Assembly: GCA_022495005.1 (NCBI GenBank) | Contig: JAGYXB010001996.1 | Location: forward strand, 372,001 to 436,000 | Length of the DNA: 64,000 nucleotides | Direction: 5' to 3' | Source: Rhyacophila brunnea | Taxonomy: Eukaryota; Arthropoda; Insecta; Trichoptera; Rhyacophilidae | Position numbers and translations under genes: made by a program | In this document: piece after piece, positions 23,109-35,610 of the stretch | Layout: every line of letters begins with the position of its first letter | How positions within the stretch are numbered: position 1 is the stretch's first letter | Notes under the pieces: model-generated | Told to the model about the DNA's origin: nothing | The model's database searches: none | Seen by the model: the letters and a program-made list of their open reading frames with translations, nothing else

Positions 23109-23582
23109 TAGGCCTTGTCCAAATGGCGCATGACTTACCGCGCTTTACGAGCGAGTGCAAAAAGTGTGCTGCGTCCATATAACGCGTTTTATAAGCGTGA
23201 GTTTACTATACTCGATAGTATCCAACATGAAAGGTAACAATAATTATACAATTGTCGCAACTATCGACAATTATTGTCGCCTATGGTAGGTACCTCGTAT
23301 GCTTCATAACTTTGCACTCCGGCTCTAGGACGAAAATGATGTAAAAATATATTTTTTACATATATTATCTATTTAGTTATTTTACTACATAATATTAATA
23401 CAAGTGAATATCATTTTATCTAATTTTATTCGAGGTAATCAGGCAAATAGGCGTATCAGCGTATCAGTGCTTGCGCTTGTCGCGCGACAGACGTCACGCC
23501 GCGAGTGCATGTGGACGGATCAAAGAGATCAAATGTACTTGTAATGCTTGCAAATTTTTACGCGCGAGTCATGTTGGGCCTA
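23109..23582. mobile_element. Probable MITE with TAGGCC termini
   Basis: The left end TAGGCCTTGTCCAAATGG and the inverse-like right end ATGTTGGGCCTA pair imperfectly. GCGAGTGCA blocks lie inside both arms. No TSD was found. A related GTCCACATG block at 22,915 suggests a second, older copy next to it. Confidence 0.4.
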
Positions 23583-24093
23583 GCGCGTAAAGATCGCAAA
23601 ATAAACCAATGGTCATTTTGACTATATGTATTTCGATTAAACTGAACTCGAAATTCTATTGTATTCTGCGCTATATAATTTTAATAATAATAGCTAAATA
23701 ATAGGAGCTATATAATTTTTGTTTTATTTTAATTAAAAATGTAACTGTAATTTAATTTTGAAAAAAATATTCCCACTGTTGTAACCGACGCGTTTTGAAA
23801 AGTTGCCCCGTGTCCCCAATCTGATAGATTTCCATACGGAATGAAGCGATTATCTTGATGGGCACGTATCTAAAATGCAGACTACCATCCGGCTGACACC
23901 GAGGTCAAACGTTTGCAGTCCAGCAAACAGCTTACCAAAGGTTATAGCTTATACCTAACTAGATCACGATTTGCCAGATAAAACTGCTTCCTATTATTTA
24001 TTATTTCACTACATTTTAGTTCAAGTCAAAGCGGATTTTATTACATTTGTTTATAAAACCAATCTTTTTCAGATATTCAGATAATACTTGGTG
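23583..24093. other. No gene seen
   Basis: AT-rich with no recognised repeat. Confidence 0.6.
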
Positions 24094-24101
24094 ATCATCA
24101 C

Positions 24102-24488
24102 CATGACCCCCACAAAGGGGGGGGCTGACAGGGCTCTAGCCTGGGGACCCGGCCGTGGCGAATCGACCAAATAAGTGAGATAAACACGCATCACAAATTT
24201 GCTCTAATAGTAAAAAAAGTCGCCTGCGGCGCTATTTTCTTTTAGTTAGGGTAACATTTTAAAATATGTTGTTATGCGATGTAATTTTTAATTACGTCAT
24301 TACTTGATAACTCCATAATTCAAGTGGATGTAAGTTTTAAAAATACACTGAATACCTATCTTAATACCGTGAACGCCATTTGGAAAACGCTACTGTATAG
24401 CGTCACACTGCCTTTAACCTTGGTGATAGGTAAGGGGGCCTGACAAAGATCCTAGCCTTGGGGTCCGCTTCAGGATGTAGGGGCCATG
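24102..24488. mobile_element. catg-ccccc MITE family, copy 2
   Basis: The perfect TSD ATCATCAC lies at 24,094-24,101 and 24,489-24,496. The ends are CATGACCCCCACA and GTAGGGGCCATG. Confidence 0.9.
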
Positions 24489-24709
24489 ATCATCACTATC
24501 AACCTGGATCTATATATCGTTAGATGAATACCTCGATAAGTAAATTCCATACTTATCGGTCCTATGCAGTACGATACTACGTAGGTATTTCCACAAAACA
24601 ACCATATTGTCGATCAAACATTTGGGTTTACCTTTCGGTTATTTTTATATCTCGAGTATTTGACTAGACTTAACTAAAGCTTGTCCTTTTCCGAGTATCG
24701 TGTTATTAC

Positions 24710-25566
24710 TAGGGGCCGGATTTGTATGCAACAAAAAACATGGTTATATGCATGCACGTATGCACTTAAAATTAATAAAATATGCACTAAAACCGAAGAA
24801 ATATGCAGTTAAAAATTGACATTTTTTGTGGGAAATAATTATAAATACCCACTTCACCCGGTATTACCGACAAAAAATCGAATAACTAGTAATAATTTTT
24901 CAACATAATACGATATCAGAACAAAAAATAAAAACAAAGAATATAAAGTTAATCAATTACAATTTTCAAAATAGTTTTTTCACAAGTACCTACAAATAAT
25001 TGAATAATAAATGCAATGTAAACCAAACACAACTTAAAAAACAAAAACGACACACTACTATTCCTAAATACTATTTTCTGTTTTTTGCCCGAAAAAAAAA
25101 TACATTATTTTTTTCAATATTATGCTCTGGCATTAAATTTTTCTGAATATGTATCTGTCAGTATTTTGTTTATATGCGGAAAACTACCTCTCAACGTCCA
25201 CTTGGGCAAACTTTAAATAATAGTACCCGAGTTGACTTCACTTTTTCCACTGATAAATCCATAGCTCGGAGATGGCATTAAAAATGCAAGTGCAGCTAAA
25301 CTATCTTCCTTCCTAACTTAGTTATATTTCGATAAAATAATTTAAAAAAACTAAAATTATACATTCAAAAGCTCTAAAATATGCATTAATTTATGAAATA
25401 TGCACTTATGTCTCAAATATGCTCTAACGTCTCAAATATGCATTTATATGCACAATAATTTTTTTTTTTGATTCTGTGTCTTTCAAAACAGATTTCTGTG
25501 CAACTCTCATAGCTGTGCATATACCCTAACAAAACATGCACTAGCATAATATAAATCCGGGCCCTA
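24710..25566. mobile_element. 857-bp hAT-like MITE
   Basis: The perfect 8-bp TSD GTTATTAC lies at 24,702-24,709 and 25,567-25,574. The ends are TAGGGGCCGGATTTGTATGC and the inverse-like ATAAATCCGGGCCCTA. Subterminal ATATGCAC/TATGCATTTA motifs are repeated many times. No ORF is present. Confidence 0.88.
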
Positions 25567-25574
25567 GTTATTAC

Positions 25575-26193
25575 GTTATTATAAAAAAAAGAAAGATAAA
25601 AAATATGTACACATGATTTGTACCTTAGCCACTTTATGTATTTGATTTTATTGACTGAAAGTTATCTGTCTGAAGTCTGAGTAGAACAGCGCTGCCAGAT
25701 AATTATTTTACCAAATCGGGATTATTGCCAAGTGAAATAAAAGAATCTGGATTTAGACAACCTAAAAAAACGTAAATTTAAATATTTATGATGTTTATTT
25801 CTATAATATCAATCATAAATGACACAACACAAACTACAAGACTTTTTAACTATCAAAATAATGGTTACATAACAAAACAGAACAACGATAAATATAACTA
25901 TGACCTTTCAGGAAAAATATAAATTTAATATGGAAATTGTCCTATCTCTATTATGTTGATAGATTTTTAATAGCACAGATTTTCAATTGGCCATAATAAA
26001 TCAAATTATATACCTAATCGCTAGAAAGCCTCAAATAAACGGGACTTAGCTCGGTGTTGCCGGCAGGCTTAGGATATCTTATCTTAATCAATATAATATG
26101 TTCAAAATGATTGGGTGACTAAGTACAACGAAATAATGACCTAACCTAACCTAAATAGATTCCACAAAAATTAATGTTTCATTTTTCCCCTGG
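25575..26193. other. No gene seen
   Basis: AT-rich. A CCTAACCTAACC run lies at about 26,140. Nothing else recognised. Confidence 0.6.
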
Positions 26194-26271
26194 CTGTTCT
26201 GTTTTGTCACTGTTCGGTTTTGTCATGTTCTATTTTGTCACTGTTCTATTTTGTCATATTCTGTTTTGTCC
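26194..26271. repeat. 15-16-bp minisatellite
   Basis: Five imperfect copies of CTGTTCTATTTTGTCA in tandem. The 60-codon frame across it is a by-product. Confidence 0.85.
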
Positions 26272-26788
26272 GGTTACCCAAAATAATAATATTAAACAAT
26301 ATTTTTCGCCTATCTGTACTTGGCCGAAGAGTTTTCTTCTGCTGCTTAATGTATAGGTAAACTTCAGCACATTAGTGTATCATGTTGAATTGAAAAAATA
26401 ATTTCAATTTTATCAACTCCATTGAACATATTCTGTTTCTTGCATCTGACCATTTTAAATTGATCTGTGAAAATACACGTTTGGTATATCAATTAGATGT
26501 TTAACCAAGAAATATTGCATATACACTGTTTGCACACGTATTTTGTGAGAAAATGACATCGAAAAATTCGGTGTGTTGCAGTCTAAACGAAATTGTATGT
26601 GCTACCTAACTTTACCACACTGAAAGGGTTGCTGAATTGTTGTCAAGTGTTGTACAGAATAAAAAAAACATAAATTAATAGAGAATTAGGTTTTTCTCTG
26701 CTTAGAGGAAGCCAGGGGAAAACCAATTTTGAAAATAACTGACATACTGGATTATTTGTTACATAAGATTATGTTAGGGTAAGTTACG
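26272..26788. other. No gene seen
   Basis: AT-rich, ending in a short TTAGG-type run (26,789-26,804) that resembles the insect telomere unit but is only about three repeats. Confidence 0.6.
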
Positions 26789-26804
26789 TTAGGTTAGGTT
26801 AGGT

Positions 26805-27619
26805 CAGTGGTCGGCAAACCGGGGCTCGCGAGCCACACGTGGCTCTTTGGCCCCTCGAGTGCGGTTCTGCCACAAATGCCTTCTGCCCTGTTTGACATCT
26901 CTACAAAGAAGAAGCAAAGAAAAATAGATGACGAAAACCGTGAATTTAAAGTTGAATGGACCGAGACTTTCACGTTTATTCAAAACTTAAATGACCTATC
27001 GATCTGTATTATTTGTCGGGAAAAATTGGCGCATAACACGATGTCAAATTTGGAGGGACACTTTACATGCGTCATTTAGCACTAAATATCCTGTCGGTGA
27101 TGCAAGGCAGAAAGCAGTTGAGGAACTTTAGAAGAGTCAAGAAAAATCAAGTTCTGTATTTAATTACTGAATACAATCTTCCAACAATGTTAATATTGCA
27201 TGTTTTGTGGTTAGTAAAGGGATTTCTAAGAGAGGAAAAAATCAAGAGTAAATTGGGAAGTCGTCTTATGAAGAACCTGGAATCGTACTTAAAATTAAAA
27301 ACATCAACATACAAACCTGACTTACCCAAACTTTTCAAGGAGATGCAAGGCCATTATGCAAATTAAGTGTTTGTCAGTCATTGTCATGATTTAATGCCAT
27401 GGATACCTTACTTACAATTAAATTTTTATCAATAAATAAGATCGTTATTGAGTATGATATCAAGTTTAATTGAGTGTACCTAAAGTTTAATTAGGACTTA
27501 AATCTTTACCTAAAGCTTATTAACTTAATATTATATAATTTCAGTTTAAGAAATTTGGCTCTCAAAAGAAATCTCAATCGTTGTACTTTTGATATTTGGC
27601 TCTGTTGACTAATGAGTTT
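26805..27619 (+). mobile_element. hAT deletion derivative A
   Basis: The left terminus is CAGTGGTCGGCAAACC. The first frame encodes KKQRKIDDENREFKVEW, TETFTFIQNL, ICIICREKLAHNTMSNLEGH, the N-terminal BED-like segment of GTF2IRD2-type hAT proteins. A frameshift leads to KKNQVLYLITEYNLP-like and KSKLGSRLMKNLE-type remnants. The right terminal repeat is lost, yet GGTTAGGT (26,797-26,804) recurs at 27,620-27,627; that may be TSD or just the local TTAGG run. The rest of the transposase is deleted. Confidence 0.75.
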
Positions 27620-27627
27620 GGTTAGGT

Positions 27628-28587
27628 TATCATATTAATGTCATTGGGTTATCATTCTTGAATTCATGAATTTTGACGAAATCGTCTATGAAAAATGCCG
27701 CTGTTTCCGCTTGGCTTATAGTAAACAGACTTGTATCGAGAATTAATATAGGGAATAAGACGACAATCTTATAGGTATTTTGTTTATGTTGTAATTTGAA
27801 CAACAGTTTCATTTAACCGGTGTAATCTAGTCAATTTTATAATATTGCAAACTTCAGAGAATAGTCTTTAAATTTCTCTCTAGTTATAGTCCAAAACTCG
27901 ATGATAAATTTATAATATTAATTTATAATATTAATTTAAAACAGATTTGTTTAAAACTGGCTCAACTTTTGAAATTTTCACAATCACTTAGGACTTAGGT
28001 ACTGCGCCGTAGCTGCCAAACCGTCAATTTGTATGAACGCTTTGGTATTTAATCTGCTTTTGAAAAAGATTTAAATACACACTGCCGCGCAACGAGCGGT
28101 AGGCAGTTTAAAAAGGCTGTTACAAAATGCAAAAATAAACGCGCTGTCAAGAGGCATTATGTTGAACTAGAAGCAGGGGGAAAAAACGGGACGTAATGAT
28201 TGGCTATTAGCCATTATGCAAATTGTTTCTATTGGAGAATATTATTTGAAGTACGCCATGTTGGCACTTACAAGAATGTTGCGTTTAAATTGCCGGCATG
28301 AGCATATATTATTAATTTAATCTGTATACTTACTTGGATTCCTGCGTTAAAAATCAAAATGTGTAACAGCCTGTAAGCGGTATGACATTTTTCGTGTTAA
28401 GCCTAGATTAGCTGATGCTGTTAGTATTTTAGTCGAGTGGCGAGTGAACTACCTACCTACAACTAAATATTTTTATAACTGAAAAGTGTCTGAATCAAGC
28501 AACTACACTAGGTTTGGGTCTGGACCCTCCCCCAGAATTCCAAGTGGTGTACGTGGTAAAATTAAGTTGTTTTTTTTTTTACTATTT
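27628..28587. other. No gene seen
   Basis: AT-rich with no recognised repeat. Confidence 0.6.
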
Positions 28588-28813
28588 TCTGTATTTTTAA
28601 TACGTACATCCATTAAAATACAGTTAAAGATTGCATCGTACAACCAAATATTTTTAATTATTAATAGTAAAATAGCGACGCAGGCGACTTTTTTACTATA
28701 AGAGCAAATTTGTGATGTATCTCACTTATCTGGTCGACTCGTCACGCCGGACCCTTCCTGAGCCCGGGCCCCCAGGCTAGAGTCCTGTCAGCCCCCCGCT
28801 TGTGGGGACCATG
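28588..28813. mobile_element. catg-ccccc MITE family, right-end fragment
   Basis: Matches the inverse of 24,102-24,330, including GCGACGCAGGCGACTTTTTT and ATCTCACTTATCTGGTCGAC, and ends TGTGGGGACCATG. The left part is missing. Confidence 0.8.
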
Positions 28814-29356
28814 ATATTAATAATTCCCAAACCGAAGCGCCATTTATTTATGAGACGGAATAGTAGTCTCAAGGATTTCACTAACCGGTGTGTTCCGGTC
28901 CATTTCGAGGGCTGAAGGGCTATCATTCAAAACTCAACAGCATCCTTACAAGACAGAGTCACCGCTCACCACTGATATAATATAATATTGACAGTTGAAT
29001 CATTTGAGGATTGATCAAATACCGACCGTTCAACACTTTCATTCCGACGGTACTACTTTACGTAATCGAGTCACAGACTCGGAACAACCGTATGTTGGGC
29101 TTCGGGACGATATTTGTAGCAGATATTAGGTAGGTATGCGGTAATATGATTTTGTCAAAAACGAGGAAATAAACGAGCAGACCATGCAGCGTCTCAATAC
29201 ATCTAAGGTTTGCGATCATTGCTACACAATTTAAATCATTGCAACATTGCTACTGATTTCATAAGATACTTTTAACCAGTATTGCATTTTCTGTGAGACA
29301 ATCGAATTCACGCGTCCTGGAAGACCATTAATTAAATACCAGCACTGCTCGCTGTA
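28814..29356. other. No gene seen
   Basis: No recognised repeat or ORF. Confidence 0.6.
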
Positions 29357-29364
29357 CTTGGCAC

Positions 29365-30020
29365 TAGGGAATCCAATCCCGAGCCAAAATCTTGATCCCG
29401 GGATTTCGGGATTACAATTTGACGATCCCGGGACTGGTCCCGGGGTTAGGTTTTTTTTAATAGTTAATATACAATTTTATTTTTATATACACAAATAACG
29501 TTGATAAAATCGGTCAAAAATAAATCTAGTATAATTTATATTATTTAAGACATTTATTGTTAATATTGTGTAAGTTCAATCTATGTGTACTTGCCAGACC
29601 CAGGATTAGAACCTGGGACCCACGCCGTTATAGTCCAAGTGGCTGACATCCATTTCTCATAAAAAACAAAATCTGTCAATACAAACCTCTACTCTGTGGA
29701 GGCCCATATGATCCTATTAGGATCGGACATGGTCGAAAGAAGAAAATAAGTTCAATCTTGGAAATACGTAGGTTTAATGGAGTAAATAATATTGTTATAT
29801 AAATAATAATGTGAAAGTAAAACAGTTTTATTTATTTATGAAAAGATAATAATATAATGTATGTTATTAAAAGTATTTTTCTGTTATATTTTCGTTTTTA
29901 CTTTATTTTCCATAAAAATTGATAAAAAAAATCAATTCCGAAAGTTTTGGGATTGTGTTTGCCAATCCCGGGATTCATAGGTATCGAAAATAGTTCGGGA
30001 TCCCGGGATTGGAATCCCTA
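29365..30020. mobile_element. hAT-like MITE with 8-bp TSD, carrying a SINE
   Basis: The TSD CTTGGCAC lies at 29,357-29,364 and 30,021-30,028. The ends are TAGGGAATCCAATCCCGAG and the inverse-like ATCCCGGGATTGGAATCCCTA (20 bases from TCCC). ATCCCGGGAT palindromes recur near both ends. No ORF. Confidence 0.9.
29586..29660 (-). repeat. tRNA-derived SINE head nested in the MITE
   Basis: On the minus strand a B box, GGTTCTAATCCTGG, follows an A-box-like CAGCCACTTGGAC at tRNA spacing. No closing acceptor stem was seen. Confidence 0.5.
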
Positions 30021-30028
30021 CTTGGCAC

Positions 30029-30489
30029 TATATAAAATCTAATGGTGCCTGCCGGATTACTGAATTACTAGATTGTATGGAAAACTAAAAAATAAAATAC
30101 AATGGAACCCCGATTTTAACTATAGGAACACTACATATTTGCGTATAATTTCTGCAGTTCATTTTAGTATATGTATTTAATTCCCAGTTTTACATTTTTA
30201 TTTCCCGCAATTTTCGTCTGGCATATTCACAATTCAATAATTATAATTACATATTAAAATTCAAAATCTAATTTATTTGAATACATTCAATTCAATGCAC
30301 AGTAATCATTGAAAAGAATTGAAGGTTACATAATGCGGTTGCATAAGTGTTGTTTTTTTTATGCATCTATGTTCAACGCCCCAATCAAATAGGTTATTAT
30401 CTGATTCAAATTTCTCACGAGCCGCCTTTCTTTAACTAAATTTAATAATTCACAAATTTCGGCGCATGTCAACATATCATGTAGTCCTA
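30029..30489. other. No gene seen
   Basis: AT-rich. Confidence 0.6.
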
Positions 30490-30815
30490 CGCAATATTAT
30501 CCCTTCAACGTTTAAGTGGTGCTCGGTACCCTGGGGTGATTTATGACAAGGTGCTATTTCTTAGGCCCGCGGCTGTTTTTTGGCCCGGCGTTCGACCTGG
30601 GAGGGCCGCGATTCTGCGATGAGTGTACACAGCGAACAGGAGGACACTATACCTTATCACCTCATTATACACTCCAGCGTGTCTCTTGGCCTTTATATTT
30701 ATTATTATTTGGGCTAGAGTTCTCTCTTCATATCCTTTGCTAAATTACCAATGATGGTGATGACTGAAATTATAGACGTTACCAATAAATAAAATAAAAT
30801 AAAAAAGCCTTTTTA
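30490..30815 (+). repeat. Probable retroposon 3' end
   Basis: A GC-rich block (about 30,560-30,640) is followed by AT-rich sequence and an (AATAA)n-like tail at about 30,785-30,812. The layout fits a 5'-truncated LINE, but no protein motif is left. Confidence 0.35.
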
Positions 30816-31139
30816 TTTCTTACAAACGAAAAAAAGTAAATGACAGTGAATTGACTATATCTAAAGTATATATAACCTATGATTATATCTATTATGTATA
30901 TATATATCTATGATTGTATAATCTACTTATTATCTAGTTTATATAATATTAATTATTATTATTTTTATATTTTTGTATAATACATATATTACTAACCGCC
31001 ATATATTAAGATTTTTTATTTTGTATGTAACACTAATAAATAATGTTTATATATTAAACAGTGCTATGTAACGTTTATATTAGTATATATTTTTGTATTT
31101 GTAACTTAAATAATATTTTTAATGCTAAGATACTAGTTT

Positions 31140-31640
31140 GTTTGGTTTGTAAGAACCCCTCTTCGGGTGAAGGCCTCCAAAGAAAGAAATCCCACTAGAC
31201 TTTGTCTTTGGCTATTTGTAGCCAAATTGGGCCCGCTGTTTTTGTGGTGTCATCTTGTCATCTCGCATGTGGGTCTTCCTCTGTAGCGTTTCCCTTGTAA
31301 TGTAAAGCTTGGTTGGTGGGATAGATGCAAGGTTTGTTAGCGTGGTTGTATTTTTCTTTGGAGGGTTTTGGTCGTGATCTTCCTCGGTGACCAGCCGTAT
31401 TGGAAGATGGTTTTTGTTTCTTGTTATAATATGTTCATGTATGAGATCTTCGTGGGAAGGGTGGGTTGGTTGCTATGTATTCTTGTCTTTGTTGATTTGG
31501 TTGTTTGTTATAATGTTGGTATTTTTGTTGAATAAGAAGTTCAGCATACCCGGTTTCGGTGCTCCTTCTCATAGGCTATTTGGTTTTCGAAACAATGTTT
31601 TTGGTTGGAGCGTTTTGTTCTTTTTCGACGTTACCAATAA
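31140..31640 (-). repeat. Probable LINE 3' end, antisense
   Basis: On the minus strand a GGAGGCCTTCACCCGAAGAG block follows remnants of a C-terminal LINE frame. Such a 'GGLHP' ending is common at the 3' ends of insect LINEs. The family is not resolved. Confidence 0.4.
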
Positions 31641-33129
31641 TATTCCGTAAATACTTGATAAGCTATTATATTAATATAAGACAAAAACTATTGATAAACA
31701 TTCTATGATGTTTTCCAAGAGTTAACTATCTCGAGGTATGATACCCATAGCTGTACGCCTTTGCATCTCTATAATTATTAGCTAAGTACCAGTATCAAAC
31801 TCTTATTGATAAGTAGACTAATATAGACGACCGAATAATATAAACAATTCACGCAATTAACATTAAAATTTGTTAATTTGTTATTGATAATTAAGTACAC
31901 AATCTAAAGTAACAGTTAATACTAATTTCTCTTTATTAAGGTCCATTAACTGACCATACTATCACCATACATGTGATGTAGCTGATGTGATGTAGGTTGC
32001 TTTCTATTATTGCAAACAATCATTGTTATCAACCGCCTATATATTCATCCCTTCTATCGCGACTAAGGACTTGTTTAAACGTCATTATGAGGGCATACCT
32101 GCTCATGATAGAAAGTTAACCATATTGTCATCATATTACATGTTCAAATCTCTCGATATATAAATAGTTAAATTGCAATACTAATTAGGTGTTAAATACT
32201 TAAATAATCGGTGTTTATGTTACCAATGATCTCCCCTGTTCCATAACAATGAACTATCAAATGTAACGTTTCTTATGCTACACGCACATTAGCATAACTT
32301 CATGTGAGCATATCTGACCTAACGACAAGCTCACGCCACTGGCAAAAGTTTGTAATGCCACGTAACACCACCAACCTCATGGGTTTTTTTTATTTTCTGC
32401 TAATTTAAACTTTTTTTAGTAATGTGATCGCACGTATCTTTGATTTCAGTGGTTTGGAAGAGAGCAACGAATGACAGGTAACTGACACAATGTTTTTTAG
32501 TTTGTCAGTTTTATTATTGAAAGTTCTGATGGTATGTAGGGTAAAAGTTTTTAAGTCGCGTTTTCACAAAATTAAAATTTTAATACGAATTGTGTGTAAA
32601 GAATTATGCTCTTTTTTATGTATTGGTTGGGCCATTTATATTCCCATTCCACTCCTTATCTCCTCACCCACCTCTTAATCGCCAGTGTTATTATCACCAG
32701 ACAATCAATAAGCAATTTCGGGTCGTGAGAGACGGTGTTACAAAGAACATTCAGTTGCATCTCGATAGCGGGCGTGAGCGGGCTTCTAATAGCTTTCCGT
32801 CGCTTAAGTGATTGACTCAATAGATAAGGACTCATTCAAAATCTATCATCATCATTCATACACCCTCACATGATATAATCCATAAAACTGTGTCACAAAG
32901 TGCGTGAGTGTACGAACCGGGTGACCCAAAACAACAATACCAAGTGAGCAAAAGTTGAAACCAGACCATGGAGCCATCATACATCATCAAAAAAACCTAA
33001 CCGATTTATTTTTTATTTTTTTTAAACGGTACATGTTCAAACACGCGCGTTAACATCATTTTACTCCCTACTTCAATTATAGTTTGTCAATTTAAGGCTA
33101 CGGCCGTATGTTGTAGCTTAACTACTAGG
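31641..33129. other. No gene seen
   Basis: AT-rich. Short plus-strand frames around 32,490-32,811 show no motif. Confidence 0.55.
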
Positions 33130-33702
33130 GAATGCCAAAAGAAATGGCGTATTTCAAAAAAACACTACCTTATTCTTAGGTCAATAATTATTATACAGCA
33201 ATCATTATTCGTAGGATATGGATGGTCAAAGACATAGCTTATAATTAGTATCTTTAGAATTATCTTCAAATGTGTTAATATTGCCCATTTTTTGAATAAT
33301 AAAATGCCTAATTCTTGTCAAATTTGGGATCACAGAGATTACCAATATATTTTTTTATTATTTTTTATTTTATTTACTATAATAATATCAACATAAATTA
33401 TACTAATGGTTTTGTAAATGCGTTTAAAAATTAATAAACGTAAACAATCTTAACACCACTGCACATGTATGTACTGAACTATGACTATATTCTAAAACAT
33501 TAGAGCGAGAGGGTTAAAAGAATACTATTTTATGTAATAAAAATACTTTATGCAGTCATCAAATGATTAAAATAAATATAATGGATAATAAGGCTTCAAA
33601 AATATATAAAAAGATTATCTACAACGTTTAAGGAATGTCCAGGATCATGCTTTGAATAAACAATAAAAGCTCCATTTTGACCATCGCTGAGCACGTCCGT
33701 CC
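33130..33702. mobile_element. TTAA-flanked MITE, copy 2 (inverted, one end lost)
   Basis: Aligns in reverse with 22,158-22,730. The retained end CGCTGAGCACGTCCGTCC abuts TTAA (33,703-33,706). The other terminal repeat is missing. Confidence 0.8.
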
Positions 33703-33706
33703 TTAA

Positions 33707-34399
33707 GCACATTTAACCCGAAACTACAGAATTTGTATTATCTTTGCAAACATATATTTTGGTTTCATGAAAGTGGTATAACATAGTATAATATTTACTG
33801 TATTGCTCGGCTAGTGTGAACAATAATGATACTCGATAAATTAAATAAAAAATCTGGACGATCGATAAATTTGAATCTCATTGAGGAGGTCGTCATTAAA
33901 TTTACAAGGCATTGAAAAATTGCACGGGATGTCTCAATTTTGGATAACTGTAAAAGTCCTGAATGTCATGTAAATATTTTTATTAAAAATAATTGATTAA
34001 ATATAGTATGCCGGTATATATACATTTTGATCGACCACGGGAAAAAGAAAAGACCAAATATTTGGTTCGATTAAATACATTTTAAATACCTATCTATTGG
34101 AAAAAAAATCCGTATACGATTACGGACTCACGGTAGCCTTTTTGGTAGAGCGGCCTGCAAAGATGCGTGTAGTTTTTCAAAATGTGTTTCATTTAAAAAC
34201 GTAATGAGTTGAGTGAATGCCTGAAAACCATTCTTCATAAAATGTATGCTAATATATCAATAATCTCCACTCTATGGTGGCCCATTTATGCTTCACTTAA
34301 AAGTGAACATTTACCTGTAGAGATAGCCTAACCAGTAAATTGTTAATTGCTCAGGAGAGCATTAAAAGCGCGCACACAAGGGGGGGGGGGGAATTTTTG
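33707..34399. other. No gene seen; G run at 34,381-34,392
   Basis: AT-rich, with a homopolymer of twelve G next to the MITE at 34,400. Confidence 0.55.
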
Positions 34400-34690
34400 G
34401 GTCCAGGGGTCTTATGTTGTAACTTGCGAGTTGAAGTCGCCCGGCGACATGACGTCATATGACATCATTGAGACGTACTACCGGAGTGAGTCAATAGCAT
34501 TCGAGAAATTAACGCTACTCTAATGCTGACGTTATTCATTGTCCCCATACACAAATAGGTGTTTCAGCATAATACTATCTATGGTGAGCCGTGTGCGTTG
34601 GGCGGCTCGCCTTGATGCGTGTATTGAGCTTACGTCATGTCGTCAGGTGACCTCATGTCACAAGTTATAACATAGGTCGCCAGACTCCGT
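34400..34690. mobile_element. MITE with about 60-bp TIRs
   Basis: GGGTCCAGGGGTCTTATGTT onward (34,409) pairs imperfectly with the inverse of the stretch ending ACATAGGTCGCCAGACTC at about 34,687. Both arms contain CGACATGACGT. It abuts the mariner-type remnant. Confidence 0.65.
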
Positions 34691-35610
34691 ATTGCTGAAC
34701 ATATCGATGCTGTGAATATAAGTGTGGATGAGAATCCAGAACAATTAATTACACGACGTTCTCAAGAGCTTGAAAACAATATTTGTAATTGCCAGACTAG
34801 CGCCATCTTTAGATTAATAAAGCCTGAGCATATCTTTTTGCACAAGCAACGAGTGGTCCACTGTTTAGCTGTCAAAATCAGATCCCAGATTACTTGACAT
34901 ATTGATTCGCCCTTTCTGGTTTCAAATTGAATTATTATAAAAACTTGGACTTTCTTGGAATATTATTTACAAAGATTTGCATTTAAAGGCATATAAAATA
35001 CAGTTAACACAAGAAATTAAACCATATGATCATTTTTGGTGCGTCAACATTTTTCTGATTGAAACGGTCATATTATTTCAAGAAAAAATCATCTTCATTT
35101 TTCGTTAAATGACTTCGTACATAAGCACACTTATTATTGTCGCATTTGAAGTACTGCCCGACAAGAAGATCTAGGCGATAACCGGAAGTCGCTGTAGTCG
35201 AAGTGCGATTAGCTAAATAGGAGGGGTTTGTTAGTTCACAGTTTTAACACGTGGATAACTCGTCGATAAGCGGAAGTCGTTGCAGTTGAAGTGCGGTTAA
35301 AAGTAGGAGGGCTTATTAGTTCACAGTTCTAACACGTTGACAAGAAGATCTTGTTCGACAGTAATAAAAACTTTCTCGACACGCCTTTACATCCACAAAA
35401 ATTAACCGTTTGGTGTGGTTTATGGTCTGGAGATGTAATTGACCATATTAGACTGTCAATAAACATGACTAGGTACTACTGATATTTTCTGGCATGAATT
35501 AAATGATTTTGATCTGGATGATATGTGGTTCCAACAGGATAGTGCAACATGCCATACAGCTCGTGACACAATCAACTTATTGAGAGTTAAATTGAAAATA
35601 TACATATATC
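34690..35610 (+). pseudogene. Decayed Tc1/mariner-type (DDE) transposase
   Basis: Scattered in-order homology: RIAEHIDAVNISVDENPEQL and ITRRSQEL (helix-turn-helix part), KDLHLKAYKIQLTQEIKPYD, HPQKLTVWCGLWSGDVIDHI and DMWFQQDSATCHTARDTI. The last holds the usual WFQQDGATCHTA signature with the second catalytic Asp. The order and motifs match the insect mariner-like transposases of about 340 residues. Several frameshifts and a tandem insertion (35,160-35,350) break it, and the C-terminus after NLL is lost. Confidence 0.82.
35160..35350. repeat. About 90-bp tandem duplication inside the mariner remnant
   Basis: Two diverged copies of a unit containing CGGAAGTCG, GAAGTGCG, TAGGAGGG and TTAGTTCACAGTT...TAACACGT. 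GACAAGAAGATCT sits at both borders. Confidence 0.75.

Noticed and set aside
26789..26804. Telomere-like TTAGG run
   Set aside because: Only about three units; likely chance or a small internal track.
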